64,000 nucleotides of DNA from Siphonodentalium dalli (GCA_032622095.1 CP136069.1:6586036-6650035); one strand, 5' to 3'; shown: positions 12,757 through 24,309, counted from the first letter of the stretch. The notes: generated from the sequence alone by a model not told the origin. Program-made: numbers and translations.

Positions 12757-12789
12757 CCGATGAGCCCGACGTTGTCCGGGTTATTCAAA

Positions 12790-14745
12790 AACCAAATTTC
12801 AAGTCGATAGCTCCACCCGTTTCCGAGATCTCGTCTGCGCATGCGCGAAGCTGGCGTCGCACGGGCTCGGCGACCCGATAAAATTCGTATCCGGGGCAAG
12901 ATACATTCACATACCAAATTTCAAGTCGATAGCTCCACCCGTTTCCGAGATCTCGTCTGCGCATGCGCGAAGCTGGCATCGCACGGGCTCGGCGACCCGA
13001 TAAAATTCGTATCCGGGGCAAGATACATTCACATAGCAAATTTCAAGTCGATAGCTCCACCCGTTTCCGAGATCTGGTCGAGAATCGTAGATTTGTATAA
13101 ATGACAAACAAACAGACAAACAGACAAACAGACAGAGGTCTTCAAAATATATATGACTAGCCGATGAGCCCGACGTTGTCCGGGCTATTCAAAAACCAAA
13201 TTTCAAGTCGATAGCTCCACCCGTTTCCGAGATCCGGGCTATTCAAAAACCAAATTTCAAGTCGATAGCTCCACCCGTTTCCGATATCTCGTCTGCGCAT
13301 GCTCGAAGCTGGCGTCGCACGGGCTCGGCGACCCGATAAAATTCGCATCCGGGGCAAGATACATTCACATAGCAAATTTCAAGTCGATAGCTCCACCCGT
13401 TTCCGAGATCTCGTCAGCGCATGCGCGAAGGGGGCGCCGCACGGGCTCGCCAATACGACAACGTCCACCGCCTGGTCAAACTACACTCACGTACCAAGTT
13501 TCGTCCCGATCGGTCGAGAATCGTAGATTTGTATTAATGACAGACAGACAGACAGACAGACAAACAAACAAACAAACAAACAGAGGTCTTCAAAATATAT
13601 ATGAGATACTAGCAGGTTAGCCCGCCACCGGCGGCTTGTCCGAAACATGACATTTTTTTAATATTTTTTTTTAATTTTTAGCTCCACGCGTTTCAATAAG
13701 AAAAATTTGTACCCGGTAGCTCCACCCGTTTCCGAGATCTGGTCTGCGCATGCGCGAAGCTGGCGTCGCACCGACTCGGCGACCCGATAAAATTTGTACC
13801 CGGCGCAAGATACATTCACATAGCAAATTTCAAGTCGATAGCTCCACCCGTTTCCGAGATCTCGTCTGCGCATGCGCGAAGCTGGCGTCGCACGGGCTCG
13901 GCGACCCGATAAAATTCGTATCCGGGGCAAGATACATTCACATACCAAATTTCAAGTCGATAGCTCCACCCGTTTCCGAGATCTCGTCTGCGCATGCGCG
14001 AAGCTGGCATCGCACGGGCTCGGCGACCCGATAAAATTCGTATCCGGGGCAAGATACATTCACATAGCAAATTTCAAGTCGATAGCTCCACCCGTTTCCG
14101 AGATCTGGTCGAGAATCGTAGATTTGTATAAATGACAAACAAACAGACAAACAGACAAACAGACAGAGGTCTTCAAAATATATATGACTAGCCGATGAGC
14201 CCGACGTTGTCCGGGCTATTCAAAAACCAAATTTCAAGTCGATAGCTCCACCCGTTTCCGAGATCCGGGCTATTCAAAAACCAAATTTCAAGTCGATAGC
14301 TCCACCCGTTTCCGATATCTCGTCTGCGCATGCTCGAAGCTGGCGTCGCACGGGCTCGGCGACCCGATAAAATTCGCATCCGGGGCAAGATACATTCACA
14401 TAGCAAATTTCAAGTCGATAGCTCCACCCGTTTCCGAGATCTCGTCAGCGCATGCGCGAAGGGGGCGCCGCACGGGCTCGCCAATACGACAACGTCCACC
14501 GCCTGGTCAAACTACACTCACGTACCAAGTTTCGTCCCGATCGGTCGAGAATCGTAGATTTGTATTAATGACAGACAGACAGACAGACAAACAAACAAAC
14601 AAACAAACAAACAGAGGTCTTCAAAATATATATGAGATACTAGCAGGTTAGCCCGCCACCGGCGGCTTGTCCGAAACATGACATTTTTTTAATATTTTTT
14701 TTTAATTTTTAGCTCCACGCGTTTCAATAAGAAAAATTTGTACCC
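12790..14745. repeat. Two tandem copies of a 1,031-bp segment
   Basis: All landmarks between about 12,790 and 13,730 recur exactly 1,031 bases downstream, including the odd internal fusion CGAGATCCGGGCTATTC at about 13,229/14,260 and the AT-rich block at 13,650/14,681. The main visible difference is the composition of the GACA/AACA microsatellite (13,545-13,582 versus 14,574-14,612). Copy identity this high means a very recent duplication or an assembly artefact. Confidence 0.9.
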
Positions 14746-16353
14746 GGTAGCTCCACCCGTTTCCGAGATCTGGTCTGCGCATGCGCGAAGCTGGCGTCGC
14801 ACCGACTCGGCGACCCGATAAAATTTGTACCCGGCGCAAGATACATTCACATAGCAAATTTCAAGTCGATAGCTCCACCCGTTTCCGAGATCTCGTCTGC
14901 GCATGCGCTGCACGGGCGTCGCACGGGCTCGCCAATACGACAGCGACGACCACCTGGTCAAACTACACTCACGTACCAAGTTTCGTCCCGATCGGTCGAG
15001 GTGTTGGTATCTGATGCAAAAGACGAAATTGTGAGTGTTGGTCAATAGTCCCCGCCGTGAACCTCATCGTCGCAAAGAGCGGACAGTCAATTAACCCCGT
15101 TGTGAACCTCAATCACCAACGCGACGTAAACATGTGTTGCGTTCTAAAAATAGGAAAGCATTTTCTCTCTGCATAATTCTGCAGATGCTAATAACGTTGC
15201 TCCCCGTAGGTAGCAATATCGTTGTTGTTGATATTTACGGCTTGGGGGCTATTTTCTTATTTAGCAAGTTTGAGCTCAATCGGTTCGAGTCTATAAAGGA
15301 CACACTCATATATATGACACTTCCCGTGGGTAGCAAGTTTGAGCTCAATCGGCATTCCCTGGAATTTCCCGTAGATTGGCAGATTCCAGTAGCTTTTTAT
15401 TTTTATAACGGTATATCTGGGGAGAAATCTGATGCTATATTCGTGATTATCTGGGATGATTTCGGTATATAACTATATACTGTAAAAACAAAGCGCGCCA
15501 TCCGTGCTCGCAGGGTTGGTCAGAAACAAATGTTTTTTAAATTTAATGTATGTTCCGTATATCTCTCTGCAGATGCAAATAGCGTTGAATGGCAAACAGA
15601 CGCTCTTTATAGAGATGCGTCAAAAACAAACGCTCATTAAATAATCACTTGATTAACCCACGCCGTGCCTTTGCGGTGATTTGAGATTGGAGAACGGGTG
15701 CTCTGAGCTTTTCTAAACTGCGACCACGGTCGTGTCGGTGGGATTTGACACTTACATAGGAAGTTTGAGCTCAATCTGTACACGCGTTTTGGATTCTATG
15801 AAGTACACACACACATATATACGAAGTCTCAAAATATATAGTACTAGCCGATGAGCCCGACGTTGTCCGGGCTATTAAAAAACCAAATTTCAAGTCGATA
15901 GCTCTACCCGTTTCCGAGATCTGGTCTGCGCATGCGCGAAGCTGGCGTCGCACGGGCTCGGCGACCAGATAAAATTCGTATCCGGGGCAAGATACATTCA
16001 CATACCAAATTTCAAGTCGATAGCTCCACCAGTTTCCGAGATCTCGTCTGCGCATGCGCGAAGCTGGTGTCGCACGGGCTCGGCGACCCGATAAAATTTG
16101 CATCCGGGGCAAGATACATTCACATAGCAAATTTGAAGTCGATAGCTCCACCCGTTTCCGAGATCTCGTCTGCGCATGCGCTGCACGGGCGCCGCACGGG
16201 CTCGCCAATACGACAACGTTCACCGCCCGGTCAAACTACACACACGTACCAAGTTTCGTCCCGATCGGTCGAGAATCGTAGATTTGTATCAATGACAGAC
16301 AGACAGACAAACAAACAAACAAACAAACAGAGGTCTTCAAAATATATATGAGA

Positions 16354-16661
16354 TAGATAGATTGTATTGGTTTGTTGTTCGTCTGGAGCAATGTTTCGTA
16401 AATATCAGTATATATAACAGGCAGACAATAAGATAAAACAAACGCAAAAGAATCCCTATTAATTGGGCGGTGCTTGGGTAATAACTTTAATCAGACGTTC
16501 TATATCCGTTTGTTATACTTAATATCTGAACATTTCCTAATGTAACTACATGTTAAATGAGTAAACAGGTTAACTGCACTAATGTAACTACATGTTAAAT
16601 GAGTAAACAGGTTAACTGCACTAATGTTCTGAGATATTTTTTTTTTATTTTTTTTATTCAG
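16354..16661. other. Intron or 5' flank of the VWD gene with a 43-bp tandem duplication
   Basis: Two copies of a 43-base segment (TAATGTAACTACATGTTAAA onward) lie at about 16,538 and 16,581. A T-rich tract (16,635-16,658) then leads to the CAG acceptor of the first recognised exon. Nothing else is recognised. Confidence 0.6.
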
Positions 16662-16741
16662 GTGTTGATTCCAGATGCTGACTACGAGACTGCAGCGGAC
16701 TACTGTTCCTCGACAAAAAATCACATGCGGACCTTCAAAGG
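16662..16741 (+). CDS. VWD-domain gene, exon a (80 bp): start of VWD domain
   Basis: This exon follows a long T-rich tract and TTCAG and ends before GTGAGA. It reads in phase 0 for 26 codons plus two bases. Its end, ...NHMRTFK, is the well-known beginning of VWDE-type VWD domains (usually DPHMRTFDG). The two spare bases join exon b to give a Gly codon, continuing the motif as FKGTNYEMQ. The donor choice is fixed by this phase: cutting one base earlier would put stops in exon b. Upstream exons and the start codon are not in the window, or are not recognisable among the Helitrons. The secreted or cell-surface location is inferred from the family. Confidence 0.8.
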
Positions 16742-16756
16742 GTGAGATACATACAT

Positions 16757-16920
16757 GTTATCGCTGCAGTGAATTGATTTGGGGCGAAGTATCACGTCGA
16801 GTTGAAGAGGTCAGATCGCTGGTTCAAACGAGCCGCCGCAGGCGTCGAGTTTGATCCAGCGATCTGACCTCTTCAACGAGACGTGATGCGAAGCCCAGAT
16901 CAATTCACTGGAGCGATAAC
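16757..16920. repeat. Long near-perfect hairpin (164 bp) just after an exon
   Basis: Arms 16,757-16,822 and 16,856-16,920 are inverted copies (GTTATCGCT... and ...AGCGATAAC; CAGATCGCTGG and CCAGCGATCTG). They have a few mismatches and flank a 33-base GC-rich loop. It begins 15 bases after the exon a donor. It could be a small foldback MITE. No target duplication is evident. Confidence 0.85.
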
Positions 16921-16923
16921 AGG

Positions 16924-18109
16924 TTTATTATATGACATGCTTTTTATTTAAAAACCACATGCTTTTTTATTTAAAAAGCACAATTTCTCTCATTAATTAT
17001 GAAATGAAACCAATTCACACGCTCGCTAGTATCAAAAATAAAGAAAGAACTGTCCTGCTTTTTCCGGTCATGCGCAGTATGCGAGATGAGGAAGGGTGGT
17101 ATGACATCGGATCAAACTGCAGCTTATCCGATGGCCAGGAAATGATCGCTATACAATACGGTATTGGGGGAAAGAAAAACGATAGTCATATAATAAATGT
17201 ATTCATTGCATAGGTCATGTTTTGCACTAAATATGGCTCCTTTGACCAATGGGTCATGCGTATTGTACATCAATAAAATGAAGCGACGTAATTGATAAGG
17301 AAAAGTTATATAAATATAAGAAACTGTTTAGATTGTGTGTGCTATATTAAAAGATAGCGCGCTGTGCCAGATGGGTCAAATTTAGTGTTTACCGCGTTTC
17401 TGTTCGCATAACGTGCCTAAAACAGACGCGTTATCCCTCTATAAAGCAGACAGGTGCAATATTTTGAGTGCCGCATATAAACTTTCTGAGCTGTTTGTTT
17501 AGATCATACATGTCTACATACGAAGCTAACGATCGATCAACCGGCCAATGATATTAGCCAGGTTTTGTTGCACGCACGTAATATGTAACGTGCATGTGTT
17601 TTCATTGCCAACGAAAGTTGCAAGAGTCAGACGTTCATTCTCTCTTGCATAAATGTGCTCGGTAATTTCGTTTAGAAGTTGTGCGTCTAACGTGCTACCT
17701 ATAGTATGTGGGACAAAGTAATTATCAAATCTACTAATAACGCAATGAGCAGACTGTGGGGGAAATGGCATTTGTATGCGCGGTATTAGCTTATTTTGAT
17801 TAAATCTAATTAAGCGTTGTCGCAATGTAGACATATTGTTCTCGCCACCGACTATTATTTACTTATCAATAAACGTGTAGGTTTGGCGCATCAAACTTAT
17901 ATGTGGTGTTTCCCTCAAATGCATCTCCGTGACAATACCATAGTACATGTAATACTGGGTACAAAATAATTTACATGTCCGCGTGGCTGAACCTGGATAG
18001 TATCACAACTTAAGCGCTTTGCATAGACGTTCGTCGCAAATGTGAGAGTATAAGATAATTTGTTGCAGGCAGTGTTGGTTATTTACCTTTTGATTTTTTC
18101 TGTAAACAG
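16924..18109. other. Intron of the VWD gene
   Basis: This is the rest of the 1,368-bp intron between exons a and b. It contains the unrecognised 102-codon minus-strand frame listed separately. Otherwise no feature is recognised. A C/T-rich tract, TTTTGATTTTTTCTG, precedes the AACAG acceptor. Confidence 0.6.
17526..17834 (-). CDS. Unrecognised 102-codon open frame in an intron
   Basis: The frame runs from an ATG (MSTLRQRLIRFNQ...) to a stop, with mixed composition, no low-complexity stretch and two cysteines about three residues apart. It ends ...NLANIIGRLIDR. I do not recognise a family. It lies on the strand opposite the VWD gene, inside its first visible intron, with no visible poly(A) signal or partner gene. 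It could be a remnant of a mobile-element gene, a small gene, or chance. Confidence 0.2.
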   Translation of the reverse strand: MSTLRQRLIRFNQNKLIPRIQMPFPPQSAHCVISRFDNYFVPHTIGSTLDAQLLNEITEHIYARENERLTLATFVGNENTCTLHITCVQQNLANIIGRLIDR

Positions 18110-18179
18110 GACCAATTACGAAATGCAGAATTTAGAAGCTGAATTCGTTATGTACCGGAACAATGAAACACAAGTGCAG
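18110..18179 (+). CDS. VWD-domain gene, exon b (70 bp)
   Basis: A pyrimidine tract and AAACAG precede the exon, and GTGAGA follows. One base completes the Gly codon from exon a, then 23 codons read TNYEMQNLEAEFVMYRNNET and on to a final VQ. The pattern YEMQ..xEFVMYR is the second conserved strand of VWDE-type VWD domains. The two other frames contain stops, so the phase is decisive. The exon ends in phase 0, as exon c requires. The following intron is 12.9 kb and holds the 82-bp satellite foldback, the giant foldback and a MITE. Confidence 0.82.
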
Positions 18180-18349
18180 GTGAGACATCAAACATGAGTT
18201 AATACAGTTTCAACAATTTGATACGTGTCTAGATTATGAGAATTGTATTATACTGAGAATTGTGAAACAAGTTGTGCTGTTTGTGCTAATAATTGGTGTT
18301 CACTTTCCCACAGTAGATTTTGACCACCGAATCGATATCAGGGATTAAG

Positions 18350-20381
18350 GGCCGCATTGATTACGTCTTCCCATATTTAGCAGCGAACCAGTTAAGGGCC
18401 GCATTGATTACGTCTTCCCATATCATATATGGCAAGAAACGTGAGCAAAAAGTTAAGGGGCTATGTTTTTGTCCCATGTAGACAGCCTTGATACAGAGCG
18501 GGACAAGCGTTACAGCAGTTAAAAAATCGTTTTTATTTCTCGTCGTTATCTGCGTCCCAGTAGTAACCCTTGATACAGAGCGATACAAGCGTTACAGCAG
18601 TTAAAAAATCGTTTTTATTTCTAGTGATTATCTGCGTCCCAGTAGTAACCCTTGATACAGAGCGATACAAGCGTTACAGCAGTTAAAAAATCGTTTTTAT
18701 TTATCATTGTATCGCTCTGTATCAAGGGTTACTACTGGGACGCAGATAACGATGAGAAATAAAAACGATTTTTTAACTGCTGTAACGCTTGTATCGCTCT
18801 GTATCAAGGGTTACTACTGGGACGCAGATAATCACTTGAAATAAAAACGATTTTTTAACTGCTGTAACGCTTGTATCGCTCTGTATCAATGGTTACTACT
18901 GGGACGCAGATAATCACTGGAAATAAAAACGATTTTGTAACTGCTGTAACGCTTGTATCGCTCTGTATCAAGGGTTACTACTGGGACGCAGATAATCACT
19001 GGAAATAAAAACGATTTTTTAACTGCTGTAACGCTTGTATCGCTCTGTATCAAGGGTTACTACTGGGACGCAGATAATCACTAGAAATAAAAACGATTCC
19101 TTAAACTTCTGTAACGCTTGTATCGCTCTGTATCAAGGGTTACTACTGGGACGCAGATAACGATGAGAAATAAAAACGATTCCTTAAACTTCAGTAACCA
19201 TTGTATCGCTCTGTATCAAGGGTTAATTTTTACTACTGGGACGCAGATAACGATGAGAAATAAAAATGATTTTTTAACTACTGTAACGCTTGTATCGCTC
19301 TGTATCAAGGGTTACTACTGGGACGCAGATAACGATGAGAAATAAAAATGATTTTTTAACTGCTGTAACGCTTGTATCGCTCTGTATCAAGGGTTACTAC
19401 TGAGACGCAGATAATCGCTGGAAATAAAAACGATTTTTTAACTGCTGTAACGCTTGTGTCGCTCTGTATCAAGGGTTACTACTGGGACGCAGATAATCAC
19501 TGGAAATAAAAACGATTTTTTAACTGCTGTAACGCTTGTATCGCTCTGTATCAAGGGTTACTACTGGGACGCAGATAATCACTGGAAATAAAAACGATTT
19601 TTTAACTGCTGTAACGCTTGTAACGCTCTGTATCAAGGGTTACTACTGGGACGCAGATAACGATGAGAAATAAAAACGATTTTTTAACTGCTGTAACGCT
19701 TGTATCGCTCTGTATCAAGGGTTACTACTGGGACGCAGATAACGATGAGAAATAAAAACGATTTTTTAACTGCTGTAACGCTTGTATCGCTCTGTATCAA
19801 GGGTTACTACTGAGACGCAGATAACGATGAGAAATAAAAACGATGTTTTAACTGCTGTAACGCTTGTATCGCTCTGTATCAAGGGTTACTACTGAGACGC
19901 AGATAATCACTGGAAATAAAAACGATTTTTTAACTGCTGTAACGCTTGTATCGCTCTGTATCAAGGGTTACTACTGGGACGCAGATAATCACTAGAAATA
20001 AAAACGATTTTTTAACTGCTGTAACGCTTGTATCGCTCTGTATCAAGGGTTACTACTGGGACGCAGATAATCACTAGAAATAAAAACGATTCCTTAAACT
20101 TCTGTAACGCTTGTATCGCTCTGTATCAAGGGTTACTACTGGGACGCAGATAACGATGAGAAATAAAAACGATTTTTAACTGCTGTAACGCTTGTATCGC
20201 TCTGTATCAAGGGTTACTACTGAGACGCAGATAACGATGAGAAATAAAAACATATTTTGTCAGCTTCTGTAACGTTTGTCCCGCTCTGTACAAAGGCTTT
20301 CTACGTGGGACAAAAACATACCCCCTTAACGTTTTGCTCACGTTTCTTGCCATATCTATCCCATATTTAGCATGCAGTTCG
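18350..20381. mobile_element. Foldback element filled with an 82-bp satellite
   Basis: Left (18,370-18,700) and right (to 20,381) ends are inverted copies: GGCAAGAAACGTGAGCAAAA and TTTTGCTCACGTTTCTTGCC, then CCTGATACAGAGCGGGAC-like sequence, then satellite. About two satellite units lie in reverse orientation before 18,700 and about 19 in forward orientation after it. The period is 82 (ACTACTGGGA at 18,731, 18,813, 18,895 and so on). The orientation switch is at about 18,700-18,706. Outer ends carry CCCATATTTAGC on the left and its inverse near 20,350-20,370. A 46-bp direct duplication (AAGGGCCGCATTGATTACGT) is at the left edge. No coding content. Confidence 0.85.
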
Positions 20382-20411
20382 CTCGCTGGAAATTAGCTTT
20401 TTGTAATTCCA

Positions 20412-20669
20412 TTATTTTCTCTGAAAAGCGAAGACTGTGGAGCAGTTGAAAGATATTGTTGCGTAAACACCCAAGTGGTCTGAAATTCCGAGATTCAAAA
20501 CATCGCAATCCAAGACACGAAGTGATTTACTGATAATAATAAGATCAAGAAGTCTGCTAGTCCTAGTGGTAACTTTCGTTGGTTCTTTTATCACATTTTC
20601 CAATGCGTGGGAAATTAGCTTTATATTGGAGGTTTTCTCGAGGTAATTGTAATTATAGTCCCCAGTGAA
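20412..20669 (-). pseudogene. LINE endonuclease-domain fragment, 3' part
   Basis: The minus strand reads GDYNYNYLEK... and later ...LGISDHLGVYATISF. These are the G-D-x-N and S-D-H motifs of the apurinic-type endonuclease of non-LTR retrotransposons. A KEPT.VT..T..LLD.I segment typical of CR1/Nimb-like elements lies between them. A stop follows at 20,412. The frame begins exactly where the giant foldback ends (20,669/20,670). The upstream residues (...DISENIVLTG) appear on the far side of that element at 29,478-29,545, so the foldback split this fragment. Confidence 0.8.
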
Positions 20670-20677
20670 GGCAGTGG

Positions 20678-20748
20678 CTATTCGCCACCTGGGTGGCGAA
20701 TAGTCATATAACATAGAAATCGCTATTCGCCACCCGGGTGGCGAATAG
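20678..20748. repeat. Left terminal pair of 26-bp palindromes of the giant foldback
   Basis: Two palindromes with half-site CTATTCGCCACC(C) occupy 20,678-20,703 (one central mismatch) and 20,723-20,748 (perfect). A 19-base spacer separates them. The mirror pair is at 29,399-29,424 (one arm mismatch) and 29,444-29,469 (perfect). Confidence 0.92.
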
Positions 20749-22679
20749 CGTTTATATATTTTCTTTATTTGCTCCACATACGGAGAGTATGGTGATCTCG
20801 AGCATCGGGAATAATGATTGTCAGTCCTTACGCAAAAGGCTGTGAGTTGGGTTGCAATATGAGAAGGGGGGGGGGGTACATAACATTTTTTGTTGTCAAA
20901 AACTTGGTGTCAGATTATTTGTTGTGCATTATATGTAAGGATGTGTGTACTACATTATAATTGGGGAGCCCGCATATGTTCTATTTACACTTTTGCGTAC
21001 AAAAGGTTTGACCCCCTAAAGTTGGTACCAATAATGGAACATTCTGAAAACCCGATTTCTTAAGTTGCGCATTCCTGGGGTTTAGGGGCCGCTGAACCCC
21101 AAAAAGTTACAAAAATCACTTCTATTTACACTTCCGCGTACATCGATGAATTTTGGTTTGATGATACTCCTAAGTGTACTGATTAAGAAAACACAACTTA
21201 AGAAAGGGATTTTCCTGGGGTTTTCAGATAAGAAAGGGGGTCCCATGCTGAACCCCAAAACCCCTCAAAACGTAAAAAATCACTTTTATTTACATGATTG
21301 CATTCGTCCAACGTGTGTCTATGTACGTACACCCCTGGAACGTTGCACTATTACAACCAATACATACCTAAATCGATACTATCAACTTAAGAAATATATA
21401 TTCATGTCGTTTTCTGATAAGAACGAGACATGTTACCCCCCCCCCCCCCCCCCCACAACCCAATCCATGTTCTAGAACTATAAGTGAGCCAGTTTTATGA
21501 AAATTATAGCGGGAAAATCTAGTAAAATGTATACAAATGTATATATTTTCGTGAAGCTAAGACATAATGACACTTTTTTGGGCCAAAATTCAAACTCACC
21601 ATCAAAGATGGCCGCCAAAATGGCCGCCGGAAGTTGAATATATGACATTTTTTTCACAAATATCTTCTAGATCAATTCATGCTGTTTGGAACTGGTTGAG
21701 TAATGCAACTTTATTTTGTGTTTTGTATATTAACTGATCATTGGACCAATTAAATATGCAATTATTGGGGTCCTATCCTCTTCCGATCCCTCAAACATTC
21801 GATTGTACAGAATGCGGTATAAAATTTCACAAAAAAATCACAATTGGGATTCTAGTCATATTTCAACAAGAAATGAACAGAACTTTGTAATACAAGTGAG
21901 GCATATCATTACCTATGAATATTCCAAATCACTGGAACCAAAATTCTTACTTTGGCTCAAAATGGCTGCCAATATGGCCGCCAAAATATGGAAAATGGTA
22001 AATATTACACCAGCGTGTCTTGCAATCGCTTACAAGTTGTGTTTATGTATAAAATTGGCTATTATGCATTCTATACATTGAATACTAACATGTCTGATGC
22101 ACCATGGTTAATTGTTACTATTTTCACCACTGACATCGTCAAAAATATTGGACTTTTCTCTCACAAACTTGACATAAATATTGGCAAAAATTCAGTTTTC
22201 AGGTTTGGACCATTTTTTCAGGTAAAATATAACTATCTTTGGATTGAAAGGTGTTTATTGTTTTGGTCTATCTTAAATGTGTCACACTACGGTGTTTATA
22301 GACCAAATGTCTCAAGATGGCTTCCAAAATGGCAACCAAATTTGTAAAATTCTAATTTTTTTACATATATCCCGAACATTCTCTGCATTATCGAAAAGGT
22401 AGCAAATTGTGACTCACTTGGTTATTATACGTGTTAGTTAATTAACTGACAAATACATGTTCTATTCCCAGTTGTCCCAGTTCCGTATGGGGCATTACAA
22501 ATTCATTTTAAAGTATGTAATTTTGCCGAGAACCTCTTTTGTGATTTTGGCCATATTTATTGAAAGGAAATGGGCAGAACTTTGAGACAGAACTGAGATG
22601 GACCATAATCTTTGGCTATTCTGGTCCATTATGATAAATAAAATGTCAACAGGATACAGTGTGGATGCCAAGATCGTAG

Positions 22680-24305
22680 TCAGGGAATTACTCTGTGATC
22701 ATATGTGAGGTGAATAGGTATACATGGAGTTATTGTATGTCATGACTGATGTGAGTAGGTATACAATGAGTGACTATATGGGTATGAGTCGGTTGTCCAT
22801 GGTAATATGCATCTAGGTATACAGGGAGAGGTCATGGTCAGGTGTGAGATGAATCGGTATGCATGGAGTGACTGTATGGTGTATGATTGTGTATATCATA
22901 TAGCTACATGATCATCTATGTGTTGATTATGTATATATATGGAGTGACTGTAAGGTCATGGGTGGGATGTACATGTGTTGTCTGTATAATCATGGATGGG
23001 GTGTGTGGATAAATAGGTAGTGATTTTTATGGTTACGGGTAATGTGTATAGGTATACATGGAATGAATGTACGGTCATGATTGAATATGAATACCTGGAG
23101 TAAGCTGGGTGGACATTATCGAGCGTGTGGGGTACACAGGGAGTGTCCTTGTGGTAACGGGTGGGATGTATATTTATATATCTCGTGGATGTATTATCAT
23201 TGGTGGGTGTATAGGGCTCAGCTGTATTATCATGGATGGCGTGTATGATTATACAGTGAATTGCTGAATTGTCATGTGTGAGGTGTATATGCAAGTATGG
23301 ATTGTTTGAGTGGTCGTATGTGCGGGTTTTTTTGTATATCTGGAAGGGGCTGAATGGCCATTATTGAGGTTCACATGTATACCTGGAGTGAATCTATGGT
23401 CTAGGGTGGGCTGCATTTGTATATCGAGTGGTTATATGACTATGTGTGTCGAATAGGTATACAGGTAGTGACTGTATGGTTAATGGTGAGTACATGTAGG
23501 TATACAAGTAGTGACTGTATGATCATAAATGTAATGAACATCTATACTGGGGGTGACAGGCGTATGAGTATACATATACCTGGTGTTCCTGTTTGGTGAC
23601 TCGTGGTCGGTATCGTCATGTGTAGGTTATACCAGTACACACACGTGTTGCTTTATTGTCATGGGCGAGGGATATGTGTATATAGCGATTGGCTATATGG
23701 CCATGGACCAACCAGGTACATATGCATACATGGAGTGGCTATACTGACATGGCTGGGGTGTTTTAGTATATCTTGAGTGGCTATTCGGCTATGGTGTGAC
23801 AAATAGGGATACAGGGATTGACATGGCCAATGTTGAGGTGAATATGTATACAAGGATTGACCATGATCGTGTATGAATGTTTTGAATAGGTACACACGGG
23901 GTGACTATATGGCCATAGGTCAGGTGAAGGAGTATACCAGGTAACATGGGTGAGGGTATGTGTATGAAGCTAGTGGCTATATGGCCATTGGTGATGTGCA
24001 TATGTATACCGGAGTGACTTTATGGTCATTGTTGTGGTGTTGATGTATATATTGATTGTCTATTTGACCATGCGTTTGGAGAATAGGTATACAGGGGATT
24101 ACCTTATGGCCAATTGTGAGATGAATGGGTATACAAAGAGTGACTATATGGTTATGGGTCATGTTTAGGAGTATACCCGGTGTGCCTGCCCTGTGACGCG
24201 TGGCTATATGGTCATCCGTGGTCATGGGTCAGGTGTACATGTATACAGTGGGTCACTATATTGTTATGCCTGTGGTGTTTATGTATATATGTAATGACTG
24301 TGTGA
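22680..24305. repeat. Degenerate ~45-50-bp satellite, left inner arm of foldback
   Basis: Repeating blocks of GGTATACA, (T)GGAGTGACTGTATGG and TCATGGGTGAGGTG run through this interval with many substitutions. The same repeat in inverse orientation fills 24,395-25,040. The left block (about 1.6 kb) is more than twice the right (about 0.65 kb), so copy number changed independently in the two arms. Open frames on either strand here are low-complexity reads of the repeat. Confidence 0.82.
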
Positions 24306-24309
24306 TAAT

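Larger units (their letters stand above)
10616..16353 (-). mobile_element. Head-to-tail array of nine non-autonomous Helitrons, reverse
   Basis: Read on the minus strand, units end with the same hairpin and CTAG and start with TCTCATATATATTTTGAAG. The CTAG junctions are at 11,299, 12,086, 12,753, 13,157, 13,619, 14,188, 14,640 and 15,844. The outermost 3' end at 10,616 is degenerate (ATAG), and a second 3' hairpin copy lies at 10,680-10,700. The final 5' end at 16,353 is followed by T on the plus strand, that is A-[TC on the element strand. Units starting at CTAG 13,619 and 14,640 carry the family B 3' end (stem CCGCC/GGCGG) in front of family A 122-bp repeats. The 14,640-15,843 unit also has a family B 5' end. 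No Rep or helicase is encoded. Confidence 0.82.

Noticed and set aside
15134-15472. 112-codon frame with a possible acceptor at CCCGTAG (15,389)
   Set aside because: It is part of a family B Helitron unit (14,640-15,843) with no recognisable domain and no donor in phase.
10704-16351. The same peptide-like frames in the reverse array
   Set aside because: Identical explanation: tandem Helitron cores, not proteins.
133-16353. CRISPR-like array (regular repeats and spacers)
   Set aside because: Eukaryotic context. The units are 122 bp and contiguous with no unique spacers, and no cas genes are present.
133-16353. Autonomous Helitron with Rep/helicase
   Set aside because: No Rep motifs (HUH) or Pif1-type helicase motifs could be found in any frame here.
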